NCBI GenBank assembly: GCA_017407325.1
Contig: JAFQWV010000009.1
Location: 56,423 to 120,422, forward strand
Reading direction: 5' to 3'
DNA length: 64,000 bases
Origin: Clostridia bacterium
GTDB taxonomy: Bacteria > Bacillota > Clostridia > Christensenellales > Borkfalkiaceae
A program made the position numbers and the translations under genes. This document shows positions 26,673 through 36,197 of this stretch, piece by piece. The notes under the pieces were generated by a model, which searched no databases, was not told the origin of the DNA, and saw only the letters and a program-made list of their open reading frames with translations. Positions within the stretch are counted from its first letter, which is position 1. Each line of letters starts with the position of its first letter.

Positions 26673-26706
26673 TAATAATAAATTAAGTATAGTGGGGCAT
26701 TTTATA

Positions 26707-29700
26707 GTGGCTAAAGGTGTTCGTCGCAAAAGTGAAGAGCGTAAAAGTTTATTTTCAAAAGAAATAATCGGCATGGCGATAATTTTATTTTCCGTGCTTA
26801 GTTTTTTATGCCTTATAATTGGCGACGTGATTTATCCCGTCGGTGGTATTGTGCGTGGATTTTTCCTTGGTGTGTTCGGTTACTATGCTTTTGTGTTTTT
26901 AATAATTTCAGTGTCGCTAGGCGTAAAACTCGTTGTGTCAAAGCCTATATTTTCTAAGCGTGGAAGACGTGCGATTGCTGTTATTCACTTACTTATTTTT
27001 GCAATTTTTGCACTTGTTCACATCGTAGTTTCGTTAAAAGGCGAACAAACTTTTACTGAAAGAGTTTTAAGCGCGTATGGAAGTGGTGCGTATAATTTAT
27101 CTAACGCAACCATGGGTGGTGCGCTTGTTTCTGTTATTGCGCATCCACTTTTAACGTATCTTAACAGATTTTTAACGTACGCAATATTCGCCGTAGTTAT
27201 TGGGTTGTGCATTTTCTATTTGATTAATAAATTTATCGGCGCAAGAGATACTGAATATAAGCCTAAAGAGAAAAAACAAAAATCACAAAAAACTGCGCCA
27301 AACGTACAACTACCGCTTCAAACGGATAACACAAGTGCAGAAGAATACGCAAGGGGCTTTGGCGCTCAATCAAATCAATCTGAAAATCAGTCTGCTTCAA
27401 GTGGTCCAAAATACAACGGTTTATATATTTTTGGTGACGATTCGTTCTCGCCGTCTCAGTCAAAATCTAAAAAAGATAGAAAAAATATGCAAAGTTCAAG
27501 CTCGGGCGTGGATTTTGTGTTCGGTCAGGGCTCGACACCTTTTGGAGAGTCGCGTGGATATGGAACGACTTATTCAGAAACCTACGTTGACGATCTTGAA
27601 AGTAAGTTAAAATACGTAACTACACCACGTGCTCCGGACTTGGTGAATCTCGGTCAAACACCGTTTGATGCAAAAAATCCTAACGCGCAGTCAAATATTG
27701 AACACACAAGACAAAGTTCTGATTATTCAATGGGTGGAGAAACTAAGGACGTTTATAAAACCAACAGAACAAGTCGCGTTGAACCGATTGATTCGTTTAA
27801 GCGTGCGCAAGAAAGTTCAGTAGCAGGTGGTTACGAGCCTAGAGATGGGTTTGGTTCTCGCCGTGATACATTAGGATCTGTTTCGCAAGGTGTAAAGCCC
27901 GATGCGTTCGGTTCAATATTTGACAGAAACCCTTCTGAAAACTACGGTGGACAACCGTCTGTTGATACGAGCGCGCGTTCTAGCGGAGAAAAAGGCTTGA
28001 ATTCTGGTTACGCCTCGCAAGATAGATTTTCAAGGGTGGAAATTAAACCAAAAGAAGAAATTGTGCAAAAGGTTGACTCGCCAACTAGAGATAGTGGCTT
28101 TAGCGAAAAGTCTAGCGAAGATACTTCAAACAGAGTTTATAATCCTTTAAAAGCAGAAAAGCCTGTTCAAAGTAGTCTGGATAGAGTTAGCCGTGTTAAC
28201 GACGTTAGTCGAAGCGAAAATATTCAAGACGATACGGTTGAAGTTAGGGATATCAAAGAAGATGAGCAACTTCAAAGAAGTAAGATTACGCGCGAAACGT
28301 TTAGCTCTACAAAAAACGAAACTCAAGCGCAAATAAAGGCTGTTGAAACACCTAGAACTGCTGCGCCTGTTTCTCCGATTGTGACAACGCCTAAGGTTAA
28401 GGAAGTCAAGTCGGAAGAACCTGTCCCTGAAAAACCTAATCCTATCGACACAATGCCTGTAAATTACAGATATAAAGCGCCACCGCTTTCTATTTTTAAC
28501 GACGTTCTAAAAGACGAAGAAGCAATGCTTAAGGATAGACAAAAGCAACTTGAGCGCGCTGAAAAAATCGTCAGTACTTTATCGTTTAGAAATATTAAAG
28601 CTACGGTTGAAGACATTATTTATGGACCGAGTGTAACGCGTTTTGTTATAAGCGTACCACAAGGCGTGCAAATGAGTGCGATTAAAGCTGCGCAACAAGA
28701 ATTACAAGTTTGGCTTGAAGCGACAAGCGATATTCGTATGCTTATCCCTATTCCGGGGACTTCAAAAATCGGTATTGAAGTTGCTAACTCTAAAACGGGT
28801 ACGGTAGGTATTAAAGAACTTTTAGGCTCGAAACAATACAAGGGTATTAAAGAAAACACCATTACTTTTGCTCTCGGTAAAGATATTGTAGGCAATCCTA
28901 TATTCCTTGATATTATGGATATGCCACACTTAATCGTTGCAGGTGCTACGGGTACCGGTAAATCGGTATGTCTTAATACCATGCTTATAAGCCTATTATA
29001 CCGTTACAGTCCGGAAGATTTACGACTTATTATCGTCGATCCGAAAATGGTTGAATTTGAAATGTATAAAGGCTTACCACACCTTATGTTTAACGACATT
29101 ATCGGTATTAACGACGGCAGGGCGCTTGCTATGCTTGAGTGGGCTACGATTGAAATGGATCGCCGTTATATGATGTTTAAAGACGTAGGTGCTAGAAAGC
29201 TTGTCGAATACAATGCAAAAGTTGCAACCGGCGCAGTCGAAAGAAAATTGCCGTACATCATTATCTTGATTGACGAGTTTGCAGAACTTATGATGACTGC
29301 TCAAGAAAAGAAGAAGGTAGAAAACTACGTTGGCAGACTTGCTCAAAAAGCGCGTGCTGCCGGTATTTCGCTCATCTTTGCTACGCAAAGACCTTCTGCA
29401 GACGTTATTGACGGTTCAATTAAAACTAACTTTACGTCAAGAATTTGCTTTAAGACGTCAAGTAGCGTTGACTCGAACGTTGTTATCGGTCAGTCGGGGG
29501 CAGAAACCTTATTAGGTAAAGGTGACGTGCTTTACAAAATGACGTCAATGCCTAACGTTGAACGTGCTCAAGGTGCATTTATCAGTGATGAAGAAGTTAA
29601 GGCAGCTACTGATTATATTCGCGACCACAATCGCGCATATTACGACGAGAAAGCGCTTGAAATGATTAATAAAGCAAATCAAGAAAAAGAACAAGAAGTC

Positions 29701-29982
29701 GTGTCATCAAAAGCTTCTGGTGAAAATGACGACCCAGACGCTATTGAAGACGTTTACTTAAGAGCATTAAGAGTAGTCATTATCAATAAAAAAGTTTCAA
29801 AAACTTCACTTCAATCAAAGCTTGGAATAGGCTATCCTAAGGCGGCAAAAATTATTGATTGGATGGAAGAAAACGGATACGTTTCGAGTGTGTTAGACAA
29901 TAAAGAAAGAAAAGTCTTGATCACGCGCGAGATATATACCGAACTTTTTGGCGAGTTTGACGACGATTACAGGAAAAAATAA
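26707..29982 (+). CDS. ftsK: FtsK/SpoIIIE family DNA translocase
   Basis: Membrane-anchored hexameric motor that pumps DNA through the division septum. GTG 26707 is chosen because the promoter -10 lies at 26667 and AGTGGGG precedes it; the ATG-like codon at 26656 is upstream of the promoter -10. The 1091-residue product has about four membrane segments (residues 15-180). A long low-complexity linker rich in Ser, Asn, Gln and charged residues follows (about 185-590). The motor has Walker A GATGTGKSVCLN and Walker B IILIDEFAEL, and a C-terminal winged-helix gamma domain (KLGIGYPKAAKIIDWMEENGYV) reads DNA polarity. The length is above the usual 750-900 because of the linker. Confidence 0.95.
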   Translation: MAKGVRRKSEERKSLFSKEIIGMAIILFSVLSFLCLIIGDVIYPVGGIVRGFFLGVFGYYAFVFLIISVSLGVKLVVSKPIFSKRGRRAIAVIHLLIFAIFALVHIVVSLKGEQTFTERVLSAYGSGAYNLSNATMGGALVSVIAHPLLTYLNRFLTYAIFAVVIGLCIFYLINKFIGARDTEYKPKEKKQKSQKTAPNVQLPLQTDNTSAEEYARGFGAQSNQSENQSASSGPKYNGLYIFGDDSFSPSQSKSKKDRKNMQSSSSGVDFVFGQGSTPFGESRGYGTTYSETYVDDLESKLKYVTTPRAPDLVNLGQTPFDAKNPNAQSNIEHTRQSSDYSMGGETKDVYKTNRTSRVEPIDSFKRAQESSVAGGYEPRDGFGSRRDTLGSVSQGVKPDAFGSIFDRNPSENYGGQPSVDTSARSSGEKGLNSGYASQDRFSRVEIKPKEEIVQKVDSPTRDSGFSEKSSEDTSNRVYNPLKAEKPVQSSLDRVSRVNDVSRSENIQDDTVEVRDIKEDEQLQRSKITRETFSSTKNETQAQIKAVETPRTAAPVSPIVTTPKVKEVKSEEPVPEKPNPIDTMPVNYRYKAPPLSIFNDVLKDEEAMLKDRQKQLERAEKIVSTLSFRNIKATVEDIIYGPSVTRFVISVPQGVQMSAIKAAQQELQVWLEATSDIRMLIPIPGTSKIGIEVANSKTGTVGIKELLGSKQYKGIKENTITFALGKDIVGNPIFLDIMDMPHLIVAGATGTGKSVCLNTMLISLLYRYSPEDLRLIIVDPKMVEFEMYKGLPHLMFNDIIGINDGRALAMLEWATIEMDRRYMMFKDVGARKLVEYNAKVATGAVERKLPYIIILIDEFAELMMTAQEKKKVENYVGRLAQKARAAGISLIFATQRPSADVIDGSIKTNFTSRICFKTSSSVDSNVVIGQSGAETLLGKGDVLYKMTSMPNVERAQGAFISDEEVKAATDYIRDHNRAYYDEKALEMINKANQEKEQEVVSSKASGENDDPDAIEDVYLRALRVVIINKKVSKTSLQSKLGIGYPKAAKIIDWMEENGYVSSVLDNKERKVLITREIYTELFGEFDDDYRKK

Positions 29983-30002
29983 TTACACTAGGAGACAAGG
30001 TT

Positions 30003-31340
30003 TTGTCGAAAAATACAGGTAAAACTGTTGGTTTAATTTCGCTCGGTTGCGACAAAAACCGAGTAGACAGTGAAAAACTGCTCGCGAGCATTGCGCCTTA
30101 TTATAAAATTTCTCAAGACGCTGAAAATTGTGATATTTTAATCATCAACACTTGCGCGTTTTTAGAAAGCTCGCGCCGTGAAGCGATTGAAACAGTTTTT
30201 GAATACGCCCACTTAAAAACCGACGGGAATTTAGAAAAGTTAATAATAACGGGATGCTTACCACAAAAGTTTATTGACGAATTGTTTGATAGTCTTGTTG
30301 AAGTCGATGCGTTTTTAGGAACTTTCGACGGCTCGAAGATTTTAGAACTTATTGACGAGTTGTATAAAACCAAAAAGCGCATTAATTGGGTTGGCAAAGG
30401 CGAAGAACTTAAAACTGAACGCATTCTTACTACGCCCGAGCATTATGCCTATTTAAAAATAGCAGACGGCTGTAACAATCATTGTACGTATTGCTTAATT
30501 CCTAAAATTAGGGGAAGATACAAATCGTACAAAATGGAAGATTTACTCTTAGAAGCTAAAAATTTAGGAGATATTCAAGAACTTATACTCGTGGCTCAAG
30601 ATACCACTCGGTACGGTGAAGATTTGTACGGTGAAAATAAGTTTGTTGAACTTATTCGCGCACTTTCTGCGTTAGAAAACGTTGGCTCGATTAGACTTTT
30701 ATATTGTTATCCAGATAAAATTTCTGACGCTCTTATCAATGAGTTTAATACAAATCCGAAACTTTTGAAGTATATAGATATACCGCTTCAACACGCTGAC
30801 GATAAAATACTCAAGCTTATGAATAGGCCCGGAAGTTTCGACGAGTACGTTAAGCTTATTGAAAAGTTGAAAACTCAAGTTGAAGGAATATCTATCCGTT
30901 CAACGTTTATAACAGGTTTTCCTTCAGAAACGGAAGTAGAGCATAAAAGACTTATCGAATTTTTGAAAAAGGCAAAACTTTTTAATGCAGGATTTTTCGC
31001 TTATTCTAAAGAAATGGATACACCTGCGTTTAAGCTATCTAATCAAGTGCATTATCGCACGAAGCTTAGAAGACAGAAAGAACTTTACGACGTTCAAAAA
31101 GAAATTAGTAAAAATAATTTAAGTAAATATTTAAACAAAAAAATCGAAGTCGTTTGCGACGGTGTTGACTACGAAAAGCAATCCTTCTTTGGGCGCGCGT
31201 ACTTCAGTGCGCCTGACGTTGACGGGCTTGTGTATTTTTCGTCAGACGAAACTATTAATCAAGGCGATAAATATATCGTAAAAATTACAAATTTCGACGA
31301 TTTTGATTTGTATGGAGAAATAGAAAATGAACTTACCTAA
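30003..31340 (+). CDS. rimO: Ribosomal protein S12 methylthiotransferase
   Basis: Radical SAM enzyme that adds a methylthio group to an Asp of ribosomal protein S12. TTG 30003 is the start, with TAGGAGACAAGG just upstream. The 445-residue product has the N-terminal MTTase domain with three Cys (SLGCDKN, NTCAF, TGCLP), the radical SAM cluster CNNHCTYC, and a C-terminal TRAM domain. It is 20 bases after ftsK and overlaps pgsA by 14 bases. The rimO-pgsA-cinA-recA order is widespread in Bacillota. Confidence 0.95.
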   Translation: MSKNTGKTVGLISLGCDKNRVDSEKLLASIAPYYKISQDAENCDILIINTCAFLESSRREAIETVFEYAHLKTDGNLEKLIITGCLPQKFIDELFDSLVEVDAFLGTFDGSKILELIDELYKTKKRINWVGKGEELKTERILTTPEHYAYLKIADGCNNHCTYCLIPKIRGRYKSYKMEDLLLEAKNLGDIQELILVAQDTTRYGEDLYGENKFVELIRALSALENVGSIRLLYCYPDKISDALINEFNTNPKLLKYIDIPLQHADDKILKLMNRPGSFDEYVKLIEKLKTQVEGISIRSTFITGFPSETEVEHKRLIEFLKKAKLFNAGFFAYSKEMDTPAFKLSNQVHYRTKLRRQKELYDVQKEISKNNLSKYLNKKIEVVCDGVDYEKQSFFGRAYFSAPDVDGLVYFSSDETINQGDKYIVKITNFDDFDLYGEIENELT

Positions 31341-31896
31341 CAAACTCTCTGTGTTGAGACTTATATTAATACCGGTATTTATTACAGTTTTTTACATTGA
31401 TTTTCCTTATCACTACTTGGTGGCGTGTGGGATTTTTGCACTTTCAGCATTTACTGATTTTTTAGACGGACATATTGCAAGAAAGTATAATTTAGTTACT
31501 GACCTTGGTAAGTTTTTAGATTCAAGCGCAGATAAAGTTTTAGTTCTTTCTGCACTCGTTATTATCACAGATGCAAACGTTTTACCTAGAGCGCTTTGTG
31601 GTATCGGCGTAAGTATTATCTTAGCCCGTGAAATTTTAATTTCATGTTTAAGAATGGTTGCTGCAAGTAAAGGGCTTGTTATGGCGGCGGATAAGTTTGG
31701 CAAAATTAAAACGCTTTTCCAAGACTTAACTATAATCGTAGTAATTATATACGCTCAGTTTGCAGGGGCTTCTTTGGGTAACGTGTTATATATTTCAAGC
31801 ATAGTATTATTCGCTGCATCAACCTTGCTTACGATTGCATCTGGACTTAACTATTTTATTAGAAACAAAAAGACACTTTCAACAATTAACAGATGA
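31327..31896 (+). CDS. pgsA: CDP-diacylglycerol--glycerol-3-phosphate 3-phosphatidyltransferase
   Basis: Integral membrane enzyme that makes phosphatidylglycerol phosphate, the entry to anionic phospholipids. The 189-residue product has several membrane segments and the CDP-alcohol phosphotransferase signature DGHIARKYNLVTDLGKFLD followed by SSADK, with the conserved Asp residues in place. It overlaps rimO at its start and cinA by four bases at its end, so translation is coupled. Confidence 0.94.
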   Translation: MNLPNKLSVLRLILIPVFITVFYIDFPYHYLVACGIFALSAFTDFLDGHIARKYNLVTDLGKFLDSSADKVLVLSALVIITDANVLPRALCGIGVSIILAREILISCLRMVAASKGLVMAADKFGKIKTLFQDLTIIVVIIYAQFAGASLGNVLYISSIVLFAASTLLTIASGLNYFIRNKKTLSTINR

Positions 31897-32945
31897 GAAC
31901 ACTTTATATATCGTTACAAAATAAATATTTTAATCAAGATTTAAAAATTGAGAAAAATGCACTTAATTTATTAAATGAAAACTCGGTTTTTCCAGACGAA
32001 ATCTGCATTTTATCTAAAGACGATAAAGACGGTTTTATCAAAAAGTTTTCACAAGATAAATTTCAGGCTGTTTTTATAAGTGGCGCAAGTGATGCAAGTT
32101 TTTCTTGTTTTGATTTGCTAAAAGAAAAAGCAGTAATACTCGACGAAAACGGTGTATGCTGTGAAAATAGATTTGTTTCGGTTCTTCCAAAAAACTTAGA
32201 TGAAGGTGTTATGGAAGGCATAATTAAAAAACTTCAAAGCTATTTATCGGTATATCATCAAAAAGTAGTTTTCAAGCTTTTTGGCGTAGAAAAAAGCAAG
32301 ATTGAAGAAGTTACTTCGCAAATTTCAGCTAAATATCCTTGCGTATTTTTTAATACTCAAACTGAGAATTTAAACTCGAAAACGGTAATGCTTTATGATA
32401 GCGTCGCGCCTAAGATTGAAGCAGATAAGGCTATAAAAGAGTTTATTTTGACTTTTAAAACTAACATATACGCAGAAGACGACGTTACTTTAGAGAAAAG
32501 GCTTGTCGAGCTTTTAAAGCTAAGAAGACTGTCACTTTCCACTGCTGAGTCTATGACGGGTGGTAACATTGCTTCTCACATAGTAAAAATAAGTGGCGCG
32601 AGTGAAGTGTTTTATGAAGGTGCAGTCGTTTACAATACTCAAGCAAAAGAAAGCCGACTTGACGTTCAGCACCTAACTGTTCAAAATTATGGTGTTGTTT
32701 CAAGCGAAGTTGCCTACGAAATGGCAGAAGGTTTACTTAAGACAGGTAGAGTAAATACATCAATTTCAATAACGGGCTATGCAACAAGAGAAGAAGGTAA
32801 GCCTTCACTTTTCTATATTGGTATAGGATATTTTGATAGCGTTGAAGTTTATAAATACGAACTTTACGGCACAAGGTGTGAAGTTATCGAAATGGCAACT
32901 AGTGCAGCGTTGTTTCTTATGATAAAAACTATTTACAACGCATAA
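31893..32945 (+). CDS. CinA-like protein with intact PncC-type domain and degenerate N-domain
   Basis: The C-terminal half (about residues 195-350) is a CinA/PncC domain, which in the family deamidates nicotinamide mononucleotide. It shows STAESMTGG (usual AESCTGG, here Met for Cys) and VVYNTQAKE with the expected Tyr and Lys. The N-terminal half (about 1-190) takes the place of the COG1058 (MoaB-like) domain of CinA but lacks its opening GTELLLG motif and is about 60 residues shorter than usual. I therefore call it CinA-like. Its place between pgsA and recA is the normal cinA position in Bacillota, which supports descent from cinA. Confidence 0.82.
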   Translation: MRTLYISLQNKYFNQDLKIEKNALNLLNENSVFPDEICILSKDDKDGFIKKFSQDKFQAVFISGASDASFSCFDLLKEKAVILDENGVCCENRFVSVLPKNLDEGVMEGIIKKLQSYLSVYHQKVVFKLFGVEKSKIEEVTSQISAKYPCVFFNTQTENLNSKTVMLYDSVAPKIEADKAIKEFILTFKTNIYAEDDVTLEKRLVELLKLRRLSLSTAESMTGGNIASHIVKISGASEVFYEGAVVYNTQAKESRLDVQHLTVQNYGVVSSEVAYEMAEGLLKTGRVNTSISITGYATREEGKPSLFYIGIGYFDSVEVYKYELYGTRCEVIEMATSAALFLMIKTIYNA

Positions 32946-32968
32946 ATTTTTTAAAAAAGTTTTTCATT

Positions 32969-32996
32969 TTGACAGAAGTTGTCATATTTATATGAT
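32969..32996 (+). promoter_or_regulatory. recA promoter
   Basis: TTGACA (32969-32974), 16-base spacer and TATGAT (32991-32996). The inverted repeat TGACA-N5-TGTCA (32970-32984) overlaps the -35. No CGAAC-N4-GTTCG type LexA box is present. Confidence 0.65.
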
Positions 32997-33035
32997 ATAA
33001 TTAAGAAAAAATTAAGTTAGCATATAGGAGAAATT

Positions 33036-34055
33036 ATGGACGACAAACAAAAATCGTTAGAACTTGTAATTTCACAAATTACAAAGCAGTATGGTAAAGG
33101 CGCAATTATGAAGCTTGGTGAGGATGCTAAAGAAAACGGTGTGGAAGTAATTCCTACCGGTTGTTTAGCTTTGGATATCGCTTTAGGTGTTGGTGGTATA
33201 CCACGTGGTAGAATCGTAGAAATTTACGGACCGGAATCTTCCGGTAAAACTACGGTTGCTCTTCACGCAATCGCAGAAACTCAAAAACTTGGTGGTATTG
33301 CTGCGTTTATTGATGCAGAACACGCGCTTGACCCAACTTATGCAGCAAACCTAGGCGTAGACCTTGAAAACTTATACGTTTCTCAACCTGACACGGGCGA
33401 ACAAGCACTTGATATTACTGACAGCTTAGTAAGAAGTGGTGCGGTTGATTTGATTGTTATCGACTCTGTTGCGGCGTTGACACCAAAGGCAGAAATTGAA
33501 GGTGATATGGGTGATTCTCACGTAGGTTTACAAGCAAGACTTATGTCTCAAGCATTAAGAAAACTTACTGCAATTACTAATAAATCTAAAACTTGCGTTA
33601 TCTTTATTAACCAACTTCGTGAAAAAGTTGGCGTTATGTTCGGTAACCCTGAGACTACCCCTGGCGGTAAGGCGTTAAAGTTCTATTCAAGCGTTAGAAT
33701 TGACGTAAGAAAGTCAGATACTATCAAAGACACGAGTGGCTTGATTGGTAACAGAACTAAGGCTAAAATCGTAAAGAACAAGCTTGCGCCACCTTTTAAG
33801 GTTGCAGAGTTTGATATTATTTACGGTACAGGCGTTTCTCAAACAGGTTGCTTAGTTGATATCGGTGTAGAACTTGACGTATTAGAAAAGAGTGGTTCTT
33901 GGTTCTCTTATAAGGGCGATAAGATTGCTCAAGGTAGAGAAAAGGCTAAGGAATATTTAAACAACAATCCTGAAGTTGCCGCTGAAATTGATAGCGCAAT
34001 CCGTGCAAAACTTCTAAAAAAAGCAGATACTCAGGAAAAACCTGAAAATGAATAA
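33036..34055 (+). CDS. recA: Recombinase RecA
   Basis: Forms filaments on single-stranded DNA, drives homologous recombination and activates LexA cleavage. The 339-residue product has Walker [10 protein letters not shown], the [11 protein letters not shown]alker B, the DNA-binding loop region [20 protein letters not shown] and [13 protein letters not shown]. The start follows ATAGGAGAAATT. Its end overlaps the cysK start by eight bases, an unusual partner for recA. A promoter is seen in front, so it need not depend on cinA transcription. Confidence 0.97.
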   Translation: MDDKQKSLELVISQITKQYGKGAIMKLGEDAKENGVEVIPTGCLALDIALGVGGIPRGRIVEIYGPESSGKTTVALHAIAETQKLGGIAAFIDAEHALDPTYAANLGVDLENLYVSQPDTGEQALDITDSLVRSGAVDLIVIDSVAALTPKAEIEGDMGDSHVGLQARLMSQALRKLTAITNKSKTCVIFINQLREKVGVMFGNPETTPGGKALKFYSSVRIDVRKSDTIKDTSGLIGNRTKAKIVKNKLAPPFKVAEFDIIYGTGVSQTGCLVDIGVELDVLEKSGSWFSYKGDKIAQGREKAKEYLNNNPEVAAEIDSAIRAKLLKKADTQEKPENE

Positions 34056-34968
34056 TATTTACAAAGATTTTTTAATAGGAAACACTCCACTTGTAAGACT
34101 TAAACAGATTGAAGAAAGATATTCATTAAAGGCTAAGCTTTACGCGAAGCTTGAGTGGTATAATTTGACGGGCAGTATAAAGGATAGACCAAGCTTGCAA
34201 ATACTTTTAGATGCGAAAAAGAACGGTCTGACTAGTGGCTCGAAGGTCATTGAAGCTACAAGTGGAAATATGGGAATTTCTTTAAGCGCAATTTGCCAAA
34301 AACTCGGCTATAAAGCGGTTATCGTTATGCCTGAGAATATGAGTGATGAGAGAAAAGCAATTATCAAAGCATACGGAGCAGAACTTGTTCTTACCAAAAA
34401 AGAACTCGGAATGAAGGGGGCTGTCGATAAGGCAGAAGAGATTTTTAAAAGCGAAAAAGAAGCTTTTATGCCTATGCAATTTTCTAATCCGTCAAACCCA
34501 CTTTCTCACTATTTAACTACTGCGCCTGAAATTTATGAAGAGTTAGACGGTGACGTTTCTGCTTTCGTTGCAGGTGTTGGTACGGGTGGAACGCTTTCAG
34601 GTATTGCGAAATATCTTAAAGAAAAAAATAACGCAATTAAAATTTACGGTGTCGAACCTCAAAATAGCCCTATGCTTTCAAAAGGGGTGTGCGCTCCACA
34701 TAAAATTCAAGGCATTGGCGCAAACTTCGTGCCTGAAAATTATCAAAAATCGTTTGTTGATGAAATTATTTTAGTCTCTGACGAAGATGCATTCGAGTAT
34801 TCTCGTCAGCTTTCTAAGCTTGAATGTATGCTTGTTGGAATTTCGTCGGGCGCAAACATTTTCGGCGCAATAAGCGTGTGTCAAAAAGAAGAGTTTAAAG
34901 GTAAAAACGTTGTAACAGTTTTACCTGATAACGGAATAAAATATTTATCGACAGGTCTTTATAAATAA
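34048..34968 (+). CDS. cysK: Cysteine synthase (O-acetylserine sulfhydrylase)
   Basis: PLP enzyme that makes cysteine from O-acetylserine and sulfide. The 306-residue product has the PLP lysine in [10 protein letters not shown], the ATSGNMGIS substrate loop, the [10 protein letters not shown] phosphate-binding loop and SSGAN. The start codon lies inside recA, eight bases before its end. It is followed after 13 bases by cysE, so both steps from serine to cysteine are in one unit. CysK and CysM types are not separated with certainty, but neighbouring cysE favours CysK. Confidence 0.93.
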   Translation: MNNIYKDFLIGNTPLVRLKQIEERYSLKAKLYAKLEWYNLTGSIKDRPSLQILLDAKKNGLTSGSKVIEATSGNMGISLSAICQKLGYKAVIVMPENMSDERKAIIKAYGAELVLTKKELGMKGAVDKAEEIFKSEKEAFMPMQFSNPSNPLSHYLTTAPEIYEELDGDVSAFVAGVGTGGTLSGIAKYLKEKNNAIKIYGVEPQNSPMLSKGVCAPHKIQGIGANFVPENYQKSFVDEIILVSDEDAFEYSRQLSKLECMLVGISSGANIFGAISVCQKEEFKGKNVVTVLPDNGIKYLSTGLYK

Positions 34969-34981
34969 ACGGATTTTTATT

Positions 34982-35899
34982 ATGGATGATAAAATAAAAA
35001 ACGCAATAAACAGCTGTATTGACGGACTTTTTGGCGATACGGACGAGCGTTTGAGTGAAAAAAACTTAAAATATATTCCTTCAAATAAGGAAATTTGCGA
35101 TATTTTGGAAGAAATAAAAAAAGTGCTTTATCCTAAATATTTTTCGTCGGATAACAACGTGTCAAAAGAGGCGTGTTTTAATCAACTTTCTGTTATTTCT
35201 GAAAGGTTAAAAAAGCAAATTGAACTTGCCTTTTCTTATGAAATAAGCCAAAATTGCAAAAACGTTTTTTGTTGCGAAGGAATAAATGAAAAAGCGACTC
35301 AAGTAGTTTGCGAGTTTATAAAGGAGCTTCCAAACGTTGTCGAACTTTTAAAGCTCGATATTCAAGCAACTTTAGAAGGTGATCCTGCCGCAGGTAACGT
35401 CGATATAATTTTAATGACTTATCCAGGTATTTTTGCAATCTATACCTATAGACTTAGCCACATTCTTTATAAATTAGGTGTTCCGTTAATTCCAAGAATT
35501 ATGACCGAGTACGCGCATTCAAAAACGGGAATAGATATTCACCCGGGTGCAACGATTGGGAAAAGTTTTGTTATCGACCACGGAACGGGTATAGTTATTG
35601 GTGAAACAACTGAAATCGGTGACGGGGTTAAGCTTTATCAAGGTGTAACCCTTGGTGCAATTTCTCTTAAAAACGCAGAGTCGCTTGTTGGAAAGAAGCG
35701 TCATCCGACTTTAAAAAATAACGTTACAATCTATTCAGGTGCAACTGTTTTAGGTGGAAATACTGTGCTTGGTGAAGGTTCGATTATCGGTAGTAGTGCC
35801 TTTATCACAAAAAGCGTTGACGACGGTCTTACGGTTGCAATCGAAAAACCGAAGCTTAGACTTTACGCAAATATTGATGGCGAAAAAGATAAAAAATAG
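34982..35899 (+). CDS. cysE: Serine O-acetyltransferase (EpsC/SAT type)
   Basis: Makes O-acetylserine from serine and acetyl-CoA for CysK. The 305-residue product has an N-terminal helical domain and the left-handed beta-helix with hexapeptide repeats: IDIHPGATIGKSFVIDHG (His in DHGTG is catalytic in the family), GVTLGAISL, KRHPTL and ATVLGG. The C terminus lacks the long tail that binds CysK in enteric CysE. It closes the recA-cysK-cysE unit, followed by a terminator. Confidence 0.92.
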   Translation: MDDKIKNAINSCIDGLFGDTDERLSEKNLKYIPSNKEICDILEEIKKVLYPKYFSSDNNVSKEACFNQLSVISERLKKQIELAFSYEISQNCKNVFCCEGINEKATQVVCEFIKELPNVVELLKLDIQATLEGDPAAGNVDIILMTYPGIFAIYTYRLSHILYKLGVPLIPRIMTEYAHSKTGIDIHPGATIGKSFVIDHGTGIVIGETTEIGDGVKLYQGVTLGAISLKNAESLVGKKRHPTLKNNVTIYSGATVLGGNTVLGEGSIIGSSAFITKSVDDGLTVAIEKPKLRLYANIDGEKDKK

Positions 35900-35940
35900 T
35901 CGGATAATCGACTTATAGGCTAATATATTGCATTTTTAAG

Positions 35941-35968
35941 GCTCAAGATATGTTTCTTGGGCTTTTTT
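35941..35968 (+). terminator. Terminator of recA-cysK-cysE
   Basis: GCTCAAGA-TATGTT-TCTTGGGC (8 bp) followed by six Ts. Confidence 0.85.
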
Positions 35969-36026
35969 GTTTGGAAAAATTTTACAGATTTAAACAAATT
36001 TTATTGCTATATATATTTAAATACTC

Positions 36027-36055
36027 TTGACTTTTTACAATATGTAGTATATAAT
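36027..36055 (+). promoter_or_regulatory. rny promoter
   Basis: TTGACT (36027-36032), 17-base spacer, TATAAT (36050-36055). The leader to the start codon is about 135 bases long. Confidence 0.8.
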
Positions 36056-36082
36056 TTTTATATATAAAACTATATGATGTGT

Positions 36083-36129
36083 CTTTTTTGTAAACTTACG
36101 GCAAAAAAGTGAAAATAAAAGCTTTTTTG
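36083..36129 (+). promoter_or_regulatory. rny leader with mutually exclusive hairpins
   Basis: CTTTTTTG at 36083-36090 and again at 36122-36129, with CAAAAAAG at 36102-36109 between them. The middle element can pair with either outer one. No known leader family is recognised. Confidence 0.4.
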
Positions 36130-36197
36130 TGCGTAACTTTTGCAAAAACGGTTAATATTGATATATTTTTATAAATTTAAATCCCAGGAGGTTTGTT

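Noticed and set aside
32946..33035. Bacillus-type LexA box before recA
   Set aside because: No CGAAC-N4-GTTCG-like sequence was found with two or fewer mismatches; only a different palindrome is present.
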